A stretch of DNA of 13,791 nt from JAKAGZ01 sp964595355 (lineage in GTDB: Bacteria > Bacteroidota > Ignavibacteria > Ignavibacteriales > Ignavibacteriaceae). The stretch spans positions 1-13,791 of the forward strand of contig CAZQQD010000081.1 in NCBI GenBank assembly GCA_964595355.1, given 5' to 3'. The position numbers and the translations under genes were made by a program. This document shows, piece by piece, positions 1 through 6,612 of the stretch; positions within the stretch are counted from its first letter, which is position 1, and each line of letters starts with the position of its first letter. The notes under the pieces are model-generated. The model was not told where the DNA came from and searched no databases. It saw nothing but the letters and a program-made list of their open reading frames with translations.

Positions 1-1055
1 ATATTAATGTGATGGATATAAGTAAAGAAAATCTGTCAAAATTAAAAAACATAGAGAATATAAAGGTTATTAAATCTGATGCCGGAGATATGAAATTACT
101 CAAAAAATATAGCAGCGATTGTGATCTTGTAATTTCTGCTGTCCCCGGTTTTCTCGGATTCGAAATACTTAAAAAAATAATCAAGTGTAAAAAGAATATT
201 ATTGATATTTCTTTCTTTGATAAAGATGCATTTGAACTTGATGAACTTGCGGAAAAGAATAAAGTCACTGCAGTAGTAGACTGCGGGGTAGCACCCGGAT
301 TGAGTAATATTATTCTGGGCTACCATAATTCAAAAATGAATATTGATTCATTTGAGTGCATGGTTGGTGGATTACCTGAAAAACGAGATTGGCCCTATCA
401 ATATAAAGCTCCTTTTTCTCCGATTGATGTTATAGAAGAATATACCCGCCCTTCAAGAATAGTTAAAAATGGTAAAGTAATTGTGAAAGAAGCTTTATCA
501 GACATTGAAACTGTTAAAATAGAACCTGTCGGTGAATTGGAAGCTTTTAACACAGATGGACTGCGTTCGCTATTAAAGACAATGAAGATTTCCAATATGA
601 CTGAGAAAACTTTAAGGTATCCGGGGCATACTGAGTTGATGAAAATTTTGAGAGAAACAGGATTTTTCAGCAATGAAAAATTATTGATAAATGGAAATAG
701 AGTTTCTCCTCTTGAAATGACTTCGAAACTATTATTTCCAATCTGGAGACTCGCTGATGAGGAGAAAGAGTTTACAGTTTTAAAGATTAAAATAACCGGA
801 ACTCAGAAGGATAAACCAATTGAATATCAATATAGTATTTTTGATAAATATGATGATAAAACTAAAACGTCATCAATGGCAAGAACGACCGGATATACCT
901 GTACTGCAGCGGCAAGATTGGTGTTGGGAGGCCAATTTTTGCAAACAGGAATTTGTCCTCCTGAATTTATCGGAGCCGAACAAAATTGTTTTGAGATTGT
1001 AATTAATGAATTAGAAAAAAGAGGAATTCAACTCGTTAAAAAAGTCATTCAATAA
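1..1055 (+). CDS. Saccharopine dehydrogenase-like NAD(P)-dependent oxidoreductase (5' end outside window)
   Basis: The reading frame is open to the left edge (codons ATT AAT GTG ATG GAT), so the gene starts upstream and the GTG at 9 is not the true start. The first visible residues (INVMDIS) look like the second strand of a Rossmann fold ending in the acidic residue that binds the cofactor ribose; the glycine-rich loop lies off the window. Further on are the family hallmarks: DLVISAVPGFLG (the usual Rossmann strand and loop), VDCGVAPGLSNIILG near visible residue 90, a C-terminal stretch SSMARTTGYTCTAAARL, and GICPPEFIG near the end. Family members reduce or oxidise saccharopine, lysine or related amino acids in the cytoplasm. 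Which substrate applies cannot be told, and no other lysine-pathway gene is visible. Lysine 6-dehydrogenase or saccharopine reductase are the alternatives. The family call is firm; the reaction is not. Confidence 0.85.
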   Translation, partial: INVMDISKENLSKLKNIENIKVIKSDAGDMKLLKKYSSDCDLVISAVPGFLGFEILKKIIKCKKNIIDISFFDKDAFELDELAEKNKVTAVVDCGVAPGLSNIILGYHNSKMNIDSFECMVGGLPEKRDWPYQYKAPFSPIDVIEEYTRPSRIVKNGKVIVKEALSDIETVKIEPVGELEAFNTDGLRSLLKTMKISNMTEKTLRYPGHTELMKILRETGFFSNEKLLINGNRVSPLEMTSKLLFPIWRLADEEKEFTVLKIKITGTQKDKPIEYQYSIFDKYDDKTKTSSMARTTGYTCTAAARLVLGGQFLQTGICPPEFIGAEQNCFEIVINELEKRGIQLVKKVIQ

Positions 1056-1268
1056 TCTAAATAATACAGAAAAGCTGTTCGTAATTTGTTTTTCGTAATT
1101 GATGTATTAGAAAATCCTGCTCAATAATTAAGTGCCCCAAAATTAAAATATTCCCAAAATGGGAACGCTAATCCTTTCAAAATAGCTCATTTCACCAATA
1201 AAATAGTACAATTTCGGGTTAATCTTATGGCATGTTTATTGACTTTACTGCAGAAACGAAAGAGTTGG
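1056..1268. other. Intergenic region between the dehydrogenase and the next gene
   Basis: Non-coding, AT-rich stretch. It holds a 9-bp direct repeat, TTCGTAATT at 1078-1086 and again at 1092-1100, and a small inverted repeat TTCCC-AAAAT-GGGAA at 1151-1165. The hairpin is not followed by a T-run on the + strand, so it is a poor terminator for the upstream gene; an operator is possible but unsupported. No convincing promoter was picked out. Confidence 0.4.
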
Positions 1269-1961
1269 ATGGATTTTATAAACGACATAGTATTATCAAC
1301 TTTAGAAGATAGGGAATTAAACGAGTATAAAGTTTTGAATTATCTGAAGACCTGCCGGCAGAACTTTAATAAGAACCGGTTATATCCTGATCTTACAGAA
1401 TTGCGTATAATAGCCTCTAAATTGAAGACCTTTCTGAATCAAAAGACACTTCAAAACAGTACAAAACAATATTCATCAAAAAATAGTGTTAGAAAAGGTT
1501 CGTGCGTAAGTATTGTGAGCGATGAATATGAAAATATTACAGAGATTGTAAAATGCTCACTCTCACATTTAACCGAAGTTATTGAGGAAGGTTATGTAAT
1601 CTATGATTTTGTTTCCAGGAATCTTGAAGTAAATCTAGTTGGTGACCTTCCTGAGTATTATGATGAGGGATATTTATTAGTTCCGGATAACAAAACTAAT
1701 CAACTACGTGTTTATCAATATGTAACTTCAACAAGTGTAACTTCGCCGATTCCTCTCCAATCATTAAATACAAGCTATCTTATGTCAATTCCTGGTTGTA
1801 AAGTATCATTGACCTCAAAGAAATTCAGGAAGGAATTAGTTTTTAAATTAGATTCATTTATAGACCCCGCCATTTTTGTCTGTATTACCGATCTGAGTTT
1901 TGATATTCCTCATACAATTTTACCCATTGCCAAAAAGAAGCTTCTTGATATAATATTCTAA
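1269..1961 (+). CDS. Hypothetical cytoplasmic protein of unknown family
   Basis: A 230-residue protein that I do not recognise. No signal peptide, no membrane segment and no known catalytic motif are visible. The N-terminal third is predicted helical and charged (MDFINDIVLSTLEDRELNEY onward, then YPDLTELRIIASKLKTFL). It is followed by a Ser/Lys/Asn-rich linker, then a C-terminal half richer in beta-type residues with a YDEGYLLVPDN stretch. I chose the ATG at 1269 because AAAGAG lies four bases upstream and the sequence from there looks like a natural N-terminus. An in-frame ATG at 1227 would add 14 residues (ACLLTLLQKRKSW plus Met) but has no ribosome site in front. Coding is supported by the length of the uninterrupted frame and ordinary composition. 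It stands alone: the upstream gene is over 200 bases away and the downstream one is convergent. Confidence 0.65.
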   Translation: MDFINDIVLSTLEDRELNEYKVLNYLKTCRQNFNKNRLYPDLTELRIIASKLKTFLNQKTLQNSTKQYSSKNSVRKGSCVSIVSDEYENITEIVKCSLSHLTEVIEEGYVIYDFVSRNLEVNLVGDLPEYYDEGYLLVPDNKTNQLRVYQYVTSTSVTSPIPLQSLNTSYLMSIPGCKVSLTSKKFRKELVFKLDSFIDPAIFVCITDLSFDIPHTILPIAKKKLLDIIF

Positions 1962-2052
1962 TTCCTCTTAAAACAGGTGTTTTGCACAGCCATAGCCGGA
2001 TTATAAATCTATATCTTTTATCCAGCACTGCTTAATGTTGGGGTTAAAATAA

Positions 2053-2116
2053 AAAGAACATCTGCCAAGCTAACTATATCTGCCCTGGTCCTATAGTTCT
2101 CTTCCAGATGTTCTTT
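2053..2116. terminator. Nested inverted repeat between convergent genes, possible bidirectional terminator
   Basis: Outer arms AAAGAACATCTG (2053-2064) and CAGATGTTCTTT (2105-2116) are perfect 12-bp reverse complements. Inside the 40-base loop a second perfect 7-bp pair, AACTATA (2072-2078) and TATAGTT (2092-2098), closes a 13-base apical loop. A-rich sequence precedes the left arm (AAAATAAAAAG) and T-rich sequence ends the right arm (TTCTTTATT), so each strand has U-rich RNA after its stem. That suits two genes converging here, one ending at 1961 (+) and one at 2216 (-). The loop is longer than in a standard terminator, so a structured RNA is an alternative. Confidence 0.5.
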
Positions 2117-2173
2117 ATTCATATCAAAGGTATAAAATTTTCCTTTTGGACGAATCAGTAAGTTTATCTATTA

Positions 2174-2193
2174 ACTAGGTAATTATACCTAGT
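2174..2193. repeat. Perfect 8-bp inverted repeat near the 3' end of the seven-TM gene
   Basis: ACTAGGTA (2174-2181) and TACCTAGT (2186-2193) are exact reverse complements around a four-base loop ATTA. It lies 23 bases past the stop codon of the leftward gene that ends at 2216. There is no T-run after it on either strand, so it is not a classical terminator. An mRNA 3'-end stabilising hairpin or a protein-binding palindrome are both possible. Confidence 0.45.
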
Positions 2194-2215
2194 CGATTGT
2201 AAAGATTGCCAATAA

Positions 2216-2803
2216 TTATATTCTGTTTTTGGGCCTGAATTCTAATCTAATTTTAGGGGATTTTTCCACTTTATAGATAATGAAGAAGATGGCTATTATT
2301 GTCTCAAAAGAAGTGGTAATAAAAAAGAAAAAAATGCCTGTATGAACATTTATGAGTGCTAAATAAAATTTGAGCTGGATTGTAATTTCATAAAGTAAAA
2401 GAATAAAGTAACCTATGTTAAGGGAAGAAGTTTCATTATAATCAATAGCAGCATTTTTTAGTATTATGTAAAATATAATCAGATGGGCCAAAATAATTGT
2501 AAACATTATAAGCCTGGTATCAGAATAATAATTTATAAAAAAAACAACAATTAGTGATATAAAAAAAGAGTACCAATATTTTCTTATTAAAGTATTTCTG
2601 AACAGGGTAAAAATTAAAACGAGATTAATAATGTTGTATATCTTAAGAATGTTAAAGTGGAATAGTGAGGCAAGTGATACAGAAATAAGGCCTTCTAAAG
2701 CAAGTACCATAAAAAAATAAAAATACTTTCCCCGATATTGTCTGAAAGGGGGAAATAACCAAATTAATACGCTGCTGTAGACTATTATGTAGTTAAGGTT
2801 CAT
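2216..2803 (-). CDS. Hypothetical integral membrane protein, about seven TM segments
   Basis: A 195-residue, very hydrophobic protein. Segments that could span the membrane lie near residues 3-20, 27-48, 52-68, 76-93, 98-115, 127-151 and 156-179. Basic residues cluster after the odd-numbered segments (R22, R24, K26; R69, R74, K75; K178 onward), which predicts an outside N-terminus and a cytoplasmic, Arg/Lys-rich tail (KIRLEFRPKNRI). It has no cysteine and no obvious active site, so it is not an AgrB-type protease or a recognisable transporter. The topology resembles the seven-TM sensor modules found in front of some histidine kinases, but no kinase part is attached. Its start is 3 bases after the stop of the secreted-protein gene, so the two are almost certainly cotranscribed and translationally coupled. 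Function unknown. Confidence 0.7.
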   Translation of the reverse strand: MNLNYIIVYSSVLIWLFPPFRQYRGKYFYFFMVLALEGLISVSLASLFHFNILKIYNIINLVLIFTLFRNTLIRKYWYSFFISLIVVFFINYYSDTRLIMFTIILAHLIIFYIILKNAAIDYNETSSLNIGYFILLLYEITIQLKFYLALINVHTGIFFFFITTSFETIIAIFFIIYKVEKSPKIRLEFRPKNRI

Positions 2804-2806
2804 TTT

Positions 2807-3247
2807 TTAGAAACAAATAGGTGGACACAGTGTCGGAAGTTCCAGTGTCGCATTATCGTATGTGATTGAGATCACTTCACTCCTTCTTTCAACATAAACA
2901 GAATCGGCAGGCCCTCCGTTTAATAGATCCTCAATAATTGATTTGCTGAATACTTTTAGAGTATCGTCAGACGATATCCCGGTCGAATCAGGATAAATAA
3001 CTTTTCTTCCATCAACTGCTATAAACAAATTGTTACTTTTAAAGGTAAACATCAAGACTTTATTAGTTTCGGTCAAAAAAGTTTGAAACTGTGTAGGATT
3101 AAAAGCTACCTTTTGCAGCACTGGACCATGTAATTGGTTTACCTCGTCTATAGTATATAGTTTGCCAAAAGTTTGGCTACTGCCGGATATTGTTAGGAAA
3201 AAGAAAGATAAGAGATAGAAGAGAAAGAAGTTTTTTTGTTTAGACAT
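2807..3247 (-). CDS. Small exported protein with C-terminal CPPIC motif
   Basis: A 146-residue protein with a clear signal peptide: a basic start (MSKQK), a hydrophobic core at about residues 7-20, and a probable signal peptidase I site in the SGSSQ region. The mature part has no membrane segment. It is rich in beta-type sequence (VLMFTFKSNNLFIAVDGRKV) and ends in LPTLCPPICF. These are the only two cysteines in the protein, so a disulfide that closes a five-residue loop at the C-terminus is likely in the periplasm or outside. The start at 3247 is well supported by AGAGG eight bases upstream. It is followed after 3 bases by the seven-TM gene and lies 176 bases downstream of the response-regulator gene on the same strand. 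I do not recognise the family. Export is firm; a role as ligand, sensor partner or processed peptide is speculation. Confidence 0.75.
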   Translation of the reverse strand: MSKQKNFFLFYLLSFFFLTISGSSQTFGKLYTIDEVNQLHGPVLQKVAFNPTQFQTFLTETNKVLMFTFKSNNLFIAVDGRKVIYPDSTGISSDDTLKVFSKSIIEDLLNGGPADSVYVERRSEVISITYDNATLELPTLCPPICF

Positions 3248-3398
3248 TTTATACCTCTGTTTTTATTGGAAAAAATTGAATTAAGTGAGTGAAATATAAT
3301 AGGTAGGCTTGTCTTATGAATCAGTAATAGTACGTAGATAAAAAATTTAAATATTTTGTGGAAGAATGAAGATTTATTTATCAATTGGGGACAAAATG

Positions 3399-3412
3399 GG
3401 GCCTTTAGGCCC
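3399..3412 (-). terminator. Weak stem-loop after the response-regulator gene
   Basis: Read on the - strand, GGGCC-TAAA-GGCCC forms a 5-bp G/C stem with a four-base loop. It begins 11 bases past the stop codon at 3424 and is followed by CATTTTG, a short broken T-run. Position and stem fit an intrinsic terminator for the kinase/regulator operon, but the T-run is poor, so some readthrough into the secreted-protein gene is possible. Confidence 0.45.
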
Positions 3413-3423
3413 AAAATAATTGT

Positions 3424-4107
3424 TTATTTGTCTGTTTTCTTCAATTCTGTATTATAATTCACGGCATATCTTATTAACTCGGGTAATGATTTTAGATTCA
3501 GCTTCTGCATTATGTTAGTACGATGAGAATCTACGGTTCTTTTGCTTAACTCTAATTTACTTGCTATTTCGGTGCTTGTTTTTGCCTCACCAATTAAGGC
3601 TAATACCTCCCTTTCTCGTTCAGTAAGAATAAGATGTGTTTTTTTTAAGTCGAAAAATTTCTTTGCAGAATATTTTGTGATTATCTTATTAAGGTCACCC
3701 GCGCTAACGTTAGCACCAAAATAATGATTACCTTCAAGCACTTTACTAATTGCAAATAATAATTCTCCTTTTACAATATTTTTATTTATAAGTCCAGAAC
3801 CACCAGTTTTGTATATAGAGAAAATATATTCTTCACCTTCGTACATAGATAAAAATAAAGCTTTGGCAGTAGGTTCTTTCTTTTTTATTTTTGAAAATGC
3901 ATCGATACCGGATAGCTTTGGCATCGAAATGTCTGAGATAATTAAGTCCGGCACAAGCTTGAAATATTTATCAATTAATTGCTCGCCGTCTTCTGCTTCT
4001 CCTACTATAAGAATATCAGATTCATCCTTAAGCATAGTCATTACACCTGTTCTTAGCAGAGAATGATCGTCACTTAAAAGTATTCTTATTGGTGTTTTAC
4101 GGAACAT
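3424..4107 (-). CDS. NarL/LuxR-family response regulator
   Basis: A 227-residue two-domain regulator. Residues 6-125 are a receiver: acidic pair D13/D14, phosphoacceptor D59 in LIISDISMP, switch Ser S87 in LFLSMYEGE, and conserved Lys K109. The motif before that Lys, usually GAxGYLxK, reads GGSGLINK, so the switch aromatic is Leu here. Residues 161-204 are a LuxR-type helix-turn-helix (LTEREREVLALI, then EIASKLELSKRTVDSHRTNI), which binds DNA when the receiver is phosphorylated. The gene overlaps the 3' end of the histidine kinase by 11 bases, so the two are coupled and form a cognate pair. Its own target genes cannot be read from the sequence; the secreted/seven-TM pair downstream is the nearest candidate. 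The length is normal for the family. Confidence 0.93.
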   Translation of the reverse strand: MFRKTPIRILLSDDHSLLRTGVMTMLKDESDILIVGEAEDGEQLIDKYFKLVPDLIISDISMPKLSGIDAFSKIKKKEPTAKALFLSMYEGEEYIFSIYKTGGSGLINKNIVKGELLFAISKVLEGNHYFGANVSAGDLNKIITKYSAKKFFDLKKTHLILTEREREVLALIGEAKTSTEIASKLELSKRTVDSHRTNIMQKLNLKSLPELIRYAVNYNTELKKTDK

Positions 4108-5263
4108 AATTTTTCTTGTTTAGAGGAAGCTCTATTAAAAGTAATGTTCCCTCATTTTGGGTAGTTTCTATATTAAAAGTTCCGCCGAAGTTTTCAATAC
4201 GTTCTTTTATATTTTTCAGGCCAAAACCCGTATTGAAATTACTTATATTATAGTTTTGTTCATTGAAACCTGTACCGTCGTCGGAAATAAGTAACCGTAT
4301 ATTTTGATTATCACAAATTAGGTTGATGTCAAATTCGGTTGCTTCTGAGTGTTTTACAATATTGGTTAGAGACTCTTGGATTATACGATAAATAGTAATT
4401 TCTAGTTTATTTCCTATTCTGTCATCTAGTCCTAAAATGTTTACTTGTCCTTTAATATTATTTTCTGTAGATGTATTCTCGCTTAATTTTTTTATTGCAG
4501 CTTCCAGTCCGAGTTCTTCCAGCACTCTTGGTTTTAAATCATTCAAAATTCTCCTGATTTCCATTATCATATCTTCAAAAGAATTAATCAGATAGTTATA
4601 AGATTTATTGTCAAGACTATTTTTATAATTCTCCTTCGAATTAACCAGATTCATTTTTAATGACACCAGGTTTTGACAAATCCCATCGTGAAGTTCCCGT
4701 GCCAGACGATGCTTTTCTTCTTCGATTATATTCTGTTGGTTTAGCATTAATCTTTTTAGTTGCTCCTGTGAATGTTTTAGCTTTTCTTCAAAAGAAATTC
4801 TCTCAGTAAGGTCATTGAAATATAGTTGTGCGATATTAAGTGAAGAAATTCCCTTAAATTCAATAGAATAATATCGGCCGTTAATTTTTTGAGAAAAAGT
4901 TTCTGATTTATCTACGGTAATATATTCAGAAACTGAGAAATTGAGAGTTGGCAATAATTTTTTTATTTGCATTCCTTCAAGTGACTTTCCCAAAATATTT
5001 GCTACTTCGTTGGTTTGTATTATTATTCCCTCTTTATTTAAACGAATTAAAGGTGATGGGTTAAGTTCAGAAAAAAGAGCCATAAGCCTTGCATTTTTAA
5101 GTTCTGAGTTTCTAAGCTCTGTAATGTGTTGTAATTGTCGGGGGATAATAATGTATTTATGTACAACATAAAATATCATCATTATTATTACGGTAAAGAA
5201 GATCGAGTAAAATATTGGATTTCCTGCATTAAAAAAGAAGTCCAGATATTTTTGGAGGTTCAT
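4097..5263 (-). CDS. PAS-containing sensor histidine kinase, NarX/DegS (HisKA_3) type
   Basis: A 388-residue kinase, partner of the overlapping NarL-type regulator. One membrane segment lies at about residues 18-35, with almost no outside portion, so the signal is probably sensed in the membrane or cytoplasm. A PAS-like domain spans about 60-155 (LIRLNKEGIIIQTNEVANIL), then a coiled stretch leads into the HisKA_3 dimerisation helix with the phospho-acceptor H192 in HRLARELHDGICQ. The HATPase part has an N-box with E297 and N301 (QESLTNIVKHSEA), a G1 box DDGTG (328-332) and a G2 box GFGLKNIKERI (346 onward). All catalytic elements are present, so it should be active. The start at 5263 follows the small upstream gene by 12 bases. 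There is no strong Shine-Dalgarno, which suggests coupling to that gene. Confidence 0.92.
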   Translation of the reverse strand: MNLQKYLDFFFNAGNPIFYSIFFTVIIMMIFYVVHKYIIIPRQLQHITELRNSELKNARLMALFSELNPSPLIRLNKEGIIIQTNEVANILGKSLEGMQIKKLLPTLNFSVSEYITVDKSETFSQKINGRYYSIEFKGISSLNIAQLYFNDLTERISFEEKLKHSQEQLKRLMLNQQNIIEEEKHRLARELHDGICQNLVSLKMNLVNSKENYKNSLDNKSYNYLINSFEDMIMEIRRILNDLKPRVLEELGLEAAIKKLSENTSTENNIKGQVNILGLDDRIGNKLEITIYRIIQESLTNIVKHSEATEFDINLICDNQNIRLLISDDGTGFNEQNYNISNFNTGFGLKNIKERIENFGGTFNIETTQNEGTLLLIELPLNKKNYVP

Positions 5264-5275
5264 TCGGCGCTAACT

Positions 5276-5512
5276 TCAATTATTACTGATCAATTTACCC
5301 AGTAAAACATTTATATAATCTGACTTTCTCCTTGGTGGGCGGACAGTAATATTAGCATAATCAATAGCATTATATATATTATTATCTGTCATCCCAGGGA
5401 GGAACTCTTTTATTCGTTTCATCAGGTAAAACTTGTCCTGATATTCATCAAAGTTAACAAAATTTTCAGGTATATAATACTCTAATTTTTTGCGAAGGAT
5501 AAAACTTTCCAT
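5276..5512 (-). CDS. Small hypothetical protein, first gene of the kinase operon
   Basis: The frame is open from 5632, but the best start is the ATG at 5512, because GGGGAG lies on the - strand four bases before it (5517-5522). Starts at 5524, 5611 and 5632 have no ribosome site, and the last would overlap the divergent glutaminase gene. From 5512 the product is 78 residues (begins MESFILRKKLEYYIPENF), charged and probably helical, with aromatic residues, an RPPRRKSDYI basic patch near residue 60, and no signal peptide. If the 5611 start were used, a hydrophobic N-terminal helix (YYVIILILF) would be added. It ends 12 bases before the histidine kinase and is most likely cotranscribed with it. 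I do not recognise the family; a small modulator of the kinase is a guess from position only. Confidence 0.55.
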   Translation of the reverse strand: MESFILRKKLEYYIPENFVNFDEYQDKFYLMKRIKEFLPGMTDNNIYNAIDYANITVRPPRRKSDYINVLLGKLISNN

Positions 5513-5581
5513 TTCACTCCCCATAGGCTGTGGGTTAAATTTTTTATACAATATAAATTTTTCTGATGAAAAAAGAATCAG

Positions 5582-5587
5582 TATAAT
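5582..5587 (+). promoter_or_regulatory. Possible -10 element for the glutaminase gene
   Basis: A perfect TATAAT lies 37 bases before the ATG at 5625, in the gap between divergent genes. Seventeen bases upstream is only TTTTCT, a poor -35 match. The AT-rich background makes chance matches common, so this is a weak call. Confidence 0.3.
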
Positions 5588-5624
5588 TACGTAGTATTTT
5601 TTATTACCCATAAATTGGATAATT

Positions 5625-6191
5625 ATGAGCATTCTTATAATTGATAATTACGATTCATTTACATATAACCTAGTCCAATTGGTGGGCAGTAATAAAAATG
5701 ATCTTGTAATAAAAAGAAATGATGAAGTCACCTTAAATGAAATATCTGGTCTAAATCCGCGAAAAATTCTCATTTCGCCCGGTCCAGGCAGACCGGAGAA
5801 TTCGAAAATTTCTTTGAAGGCAATTAAAGAATTTGGAAAGAAAATTCCCATATTAGGAGTTTGCCTGGGTCATCAGGCCATTGGAATAATTTACGGTGGG
5901 AAAGTGATTAAAGCTCCGATTCTGATGCACGGAAAAGTTTCGGAAATACATCATGACTGTAAAACGATATTCAAAAAAGTTCCTCAAAAGTTTGTGGCGA
6001 CGAGATATCATTCCCTGATATTGGATAGAGAATCAATCCCTGACGAACTTGAAATTTCCGCTGAAACATCCGATGGAATTATTATGGGAATAAGACATAA
6101 AAAATATCCTGTTGAAGGGATTCAATTTCACCCAGAATCAATTCTTACTTCTGTAGGAGAAACAATAATTAAAAACTGGCTGAGGTTATAA
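5625..6191 (+). CDS. pabA: Anthranilate/aminodeoxychorismate synthase glutaminase subunit (TrpG/PabA)
   Basis: A 188-residue class I glutamine amidotransferase of normal length for stand-alone TrpG/PabA. It opens with the family signature ILIIDNYDSFTYNLVQ, has the oxyanion-hole segment SPGPGRPE (51-58), the nucleophile C80 in GVCLGHQAIG, the MHGK loop (101-104), and the catalytic H169 and E171 in QFHPES. It releases ammonia from glutamine for the chorismate-binding partner subunit, making anthranilate (tryptophan) or aminodeoxychorismate (folate) in the cytoplasm. Many bacteria use one such subunit for both. No trpE, pabB or other trp gene is adjacent, so TrpG and PabA cannot be separated; the symbol is provisional. 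The start at 5625 has only a weak GGAT before it, but the N-terminus matches the family exactly. It is divergent from the kinase operon. Confidence 0.9.
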   Translation: MSILIIDNYDSFTYNLVQLVGSNKNDLVIKRNDEVTLNEISGLNPRKILISPGPGRPENSKISLKAIKEFGKKIPILGVCLGHQAIGIIYGGKVIKAPILMHGKVSEIHHDCKTIFKKVPQKFVATRYHSLILDRESIPDELEISAETSDGIIMGIRHKKYPVEGIQFHPESILTSVGETIIKNWLRL

Positions 6192-6246
6192 ATGTTTGAA
6201 TTCCAGCTATTAGTACTGTTGTTTAAAACTTTGGTTTGCTTGTAGA

Positions 6247-6433
6247 ATTGACACATTTCCATACAATATCTTATAACAGTTCATAGTTCTTTTACTGTTT
6301 ATGTGAAAAATGAGCAGTTTTAGAACTAATTTTAGAATTCGATTGGCACGAAATTGGTTTTTAATTTTAGAAGAAATTCTTATAAGTCCTTAGCATAAAT
6401 AAATTTAAGGCAAAGGCGGCAAAAACAACCGCC
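6247..6433 (+). ncRNA. Candidate small RNA gene or leader, copy 1 of a duplicated unit
   Basis: This stretch repeats at 8907-9103 with roughly three-quarters identity by eye. The first 38 bases differ at only two positions and contain TTGACA (6248-6253), an 18-base spacer and TATAAC (6272-6277). Expected transcription start is near 6284. A short hairpin AGAA-GAAA-TTCT lies at 6369-6380, and the unit ends in a GGCGG/CCGCC stem (6415-6419 with 6429-6433). After the stem comes ATATTATT, not a T-run, so termination should be poor and the RNA could run on to the isocitrate lyase gene as a leader of about 330 bases. No open frame of note lies inside. That it is transcribed is inferred from conserved promoter and terminator parts only. 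Confidence 0.45.
6248..6277 (+). promoter_or_regulatory. Sigma70-like promoter of repeat copy 1
   Basis: TTGACA, 18-base spacer, TATAAC: six of six at -35 and five of six at -10 against the general bacterial consensus. It lies in the most conserved part of the duplicated unit. True Bacteroidota housekeeping promoters differ from this consensus; its use here assumes a Chlorobi/Ignavibacteria-like sigma factor. Confidence 0.5.
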
Positions 6434-6612
6434 ATATTATTCCTGCTTTAGCCTATATACTAACCTGCTGAAAATTTATGTTGATAATTCTCATCCGGAT
6501 ATAAAGGGACAGTTAAATCTTTCTTTGCATCAGGGTAGAGAAAGAATAAATGTAAATAGTTTAGAAACTAAGTATAAACATTAAAATAAATTTATCGTAA
6601 AGGGAGGATCAT
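6434..6612 (+). promoter_or_regulatory. Upstream region and ribosome-binding site of the isocitrate lyase gene
   Basis: Non-coding AT-rich leader. A strong Shine-Dalgarno, AGGGAGGA (6601-6608), sits four bases before the ATG at 6613 and fixes that start. It is the best ribosome site in the window, consistent with high expression. I saw no well-spaced promoter here (TTGATA at 6481 and TATAAA at 6500 are only 13 bases apart), which leaves the promoter at 6248-6277 as a candidate driver. Confidence 0.55.

Noticed and set aside
2053..2116. Integron attC-like recombination site
   Set aside because: The arms lack the GTTRRRY core and its RYYYAAC partner, and no integrase or cassette array is present.
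2216..3247. AgrB/AgrD-like peptide quorum-sensing system
   Set aside because: The membrane protein has no cysteine and so lacks the AgrB catalytic pair, and the secreted protein is far longer than an AgrD precursor.
3193..3414. Leftward 73-residue open frame before and into the secreted-protein gene
   Set aside because: It overlaps the well-supported signal peptide gene in another frame and has no ribosome site.
6481..6505. Sigma70 promoter TTGATA/TATAAA before isocitrate lyase
   Set aside because: The spacer is only 13 bases, too short for a working promoter.
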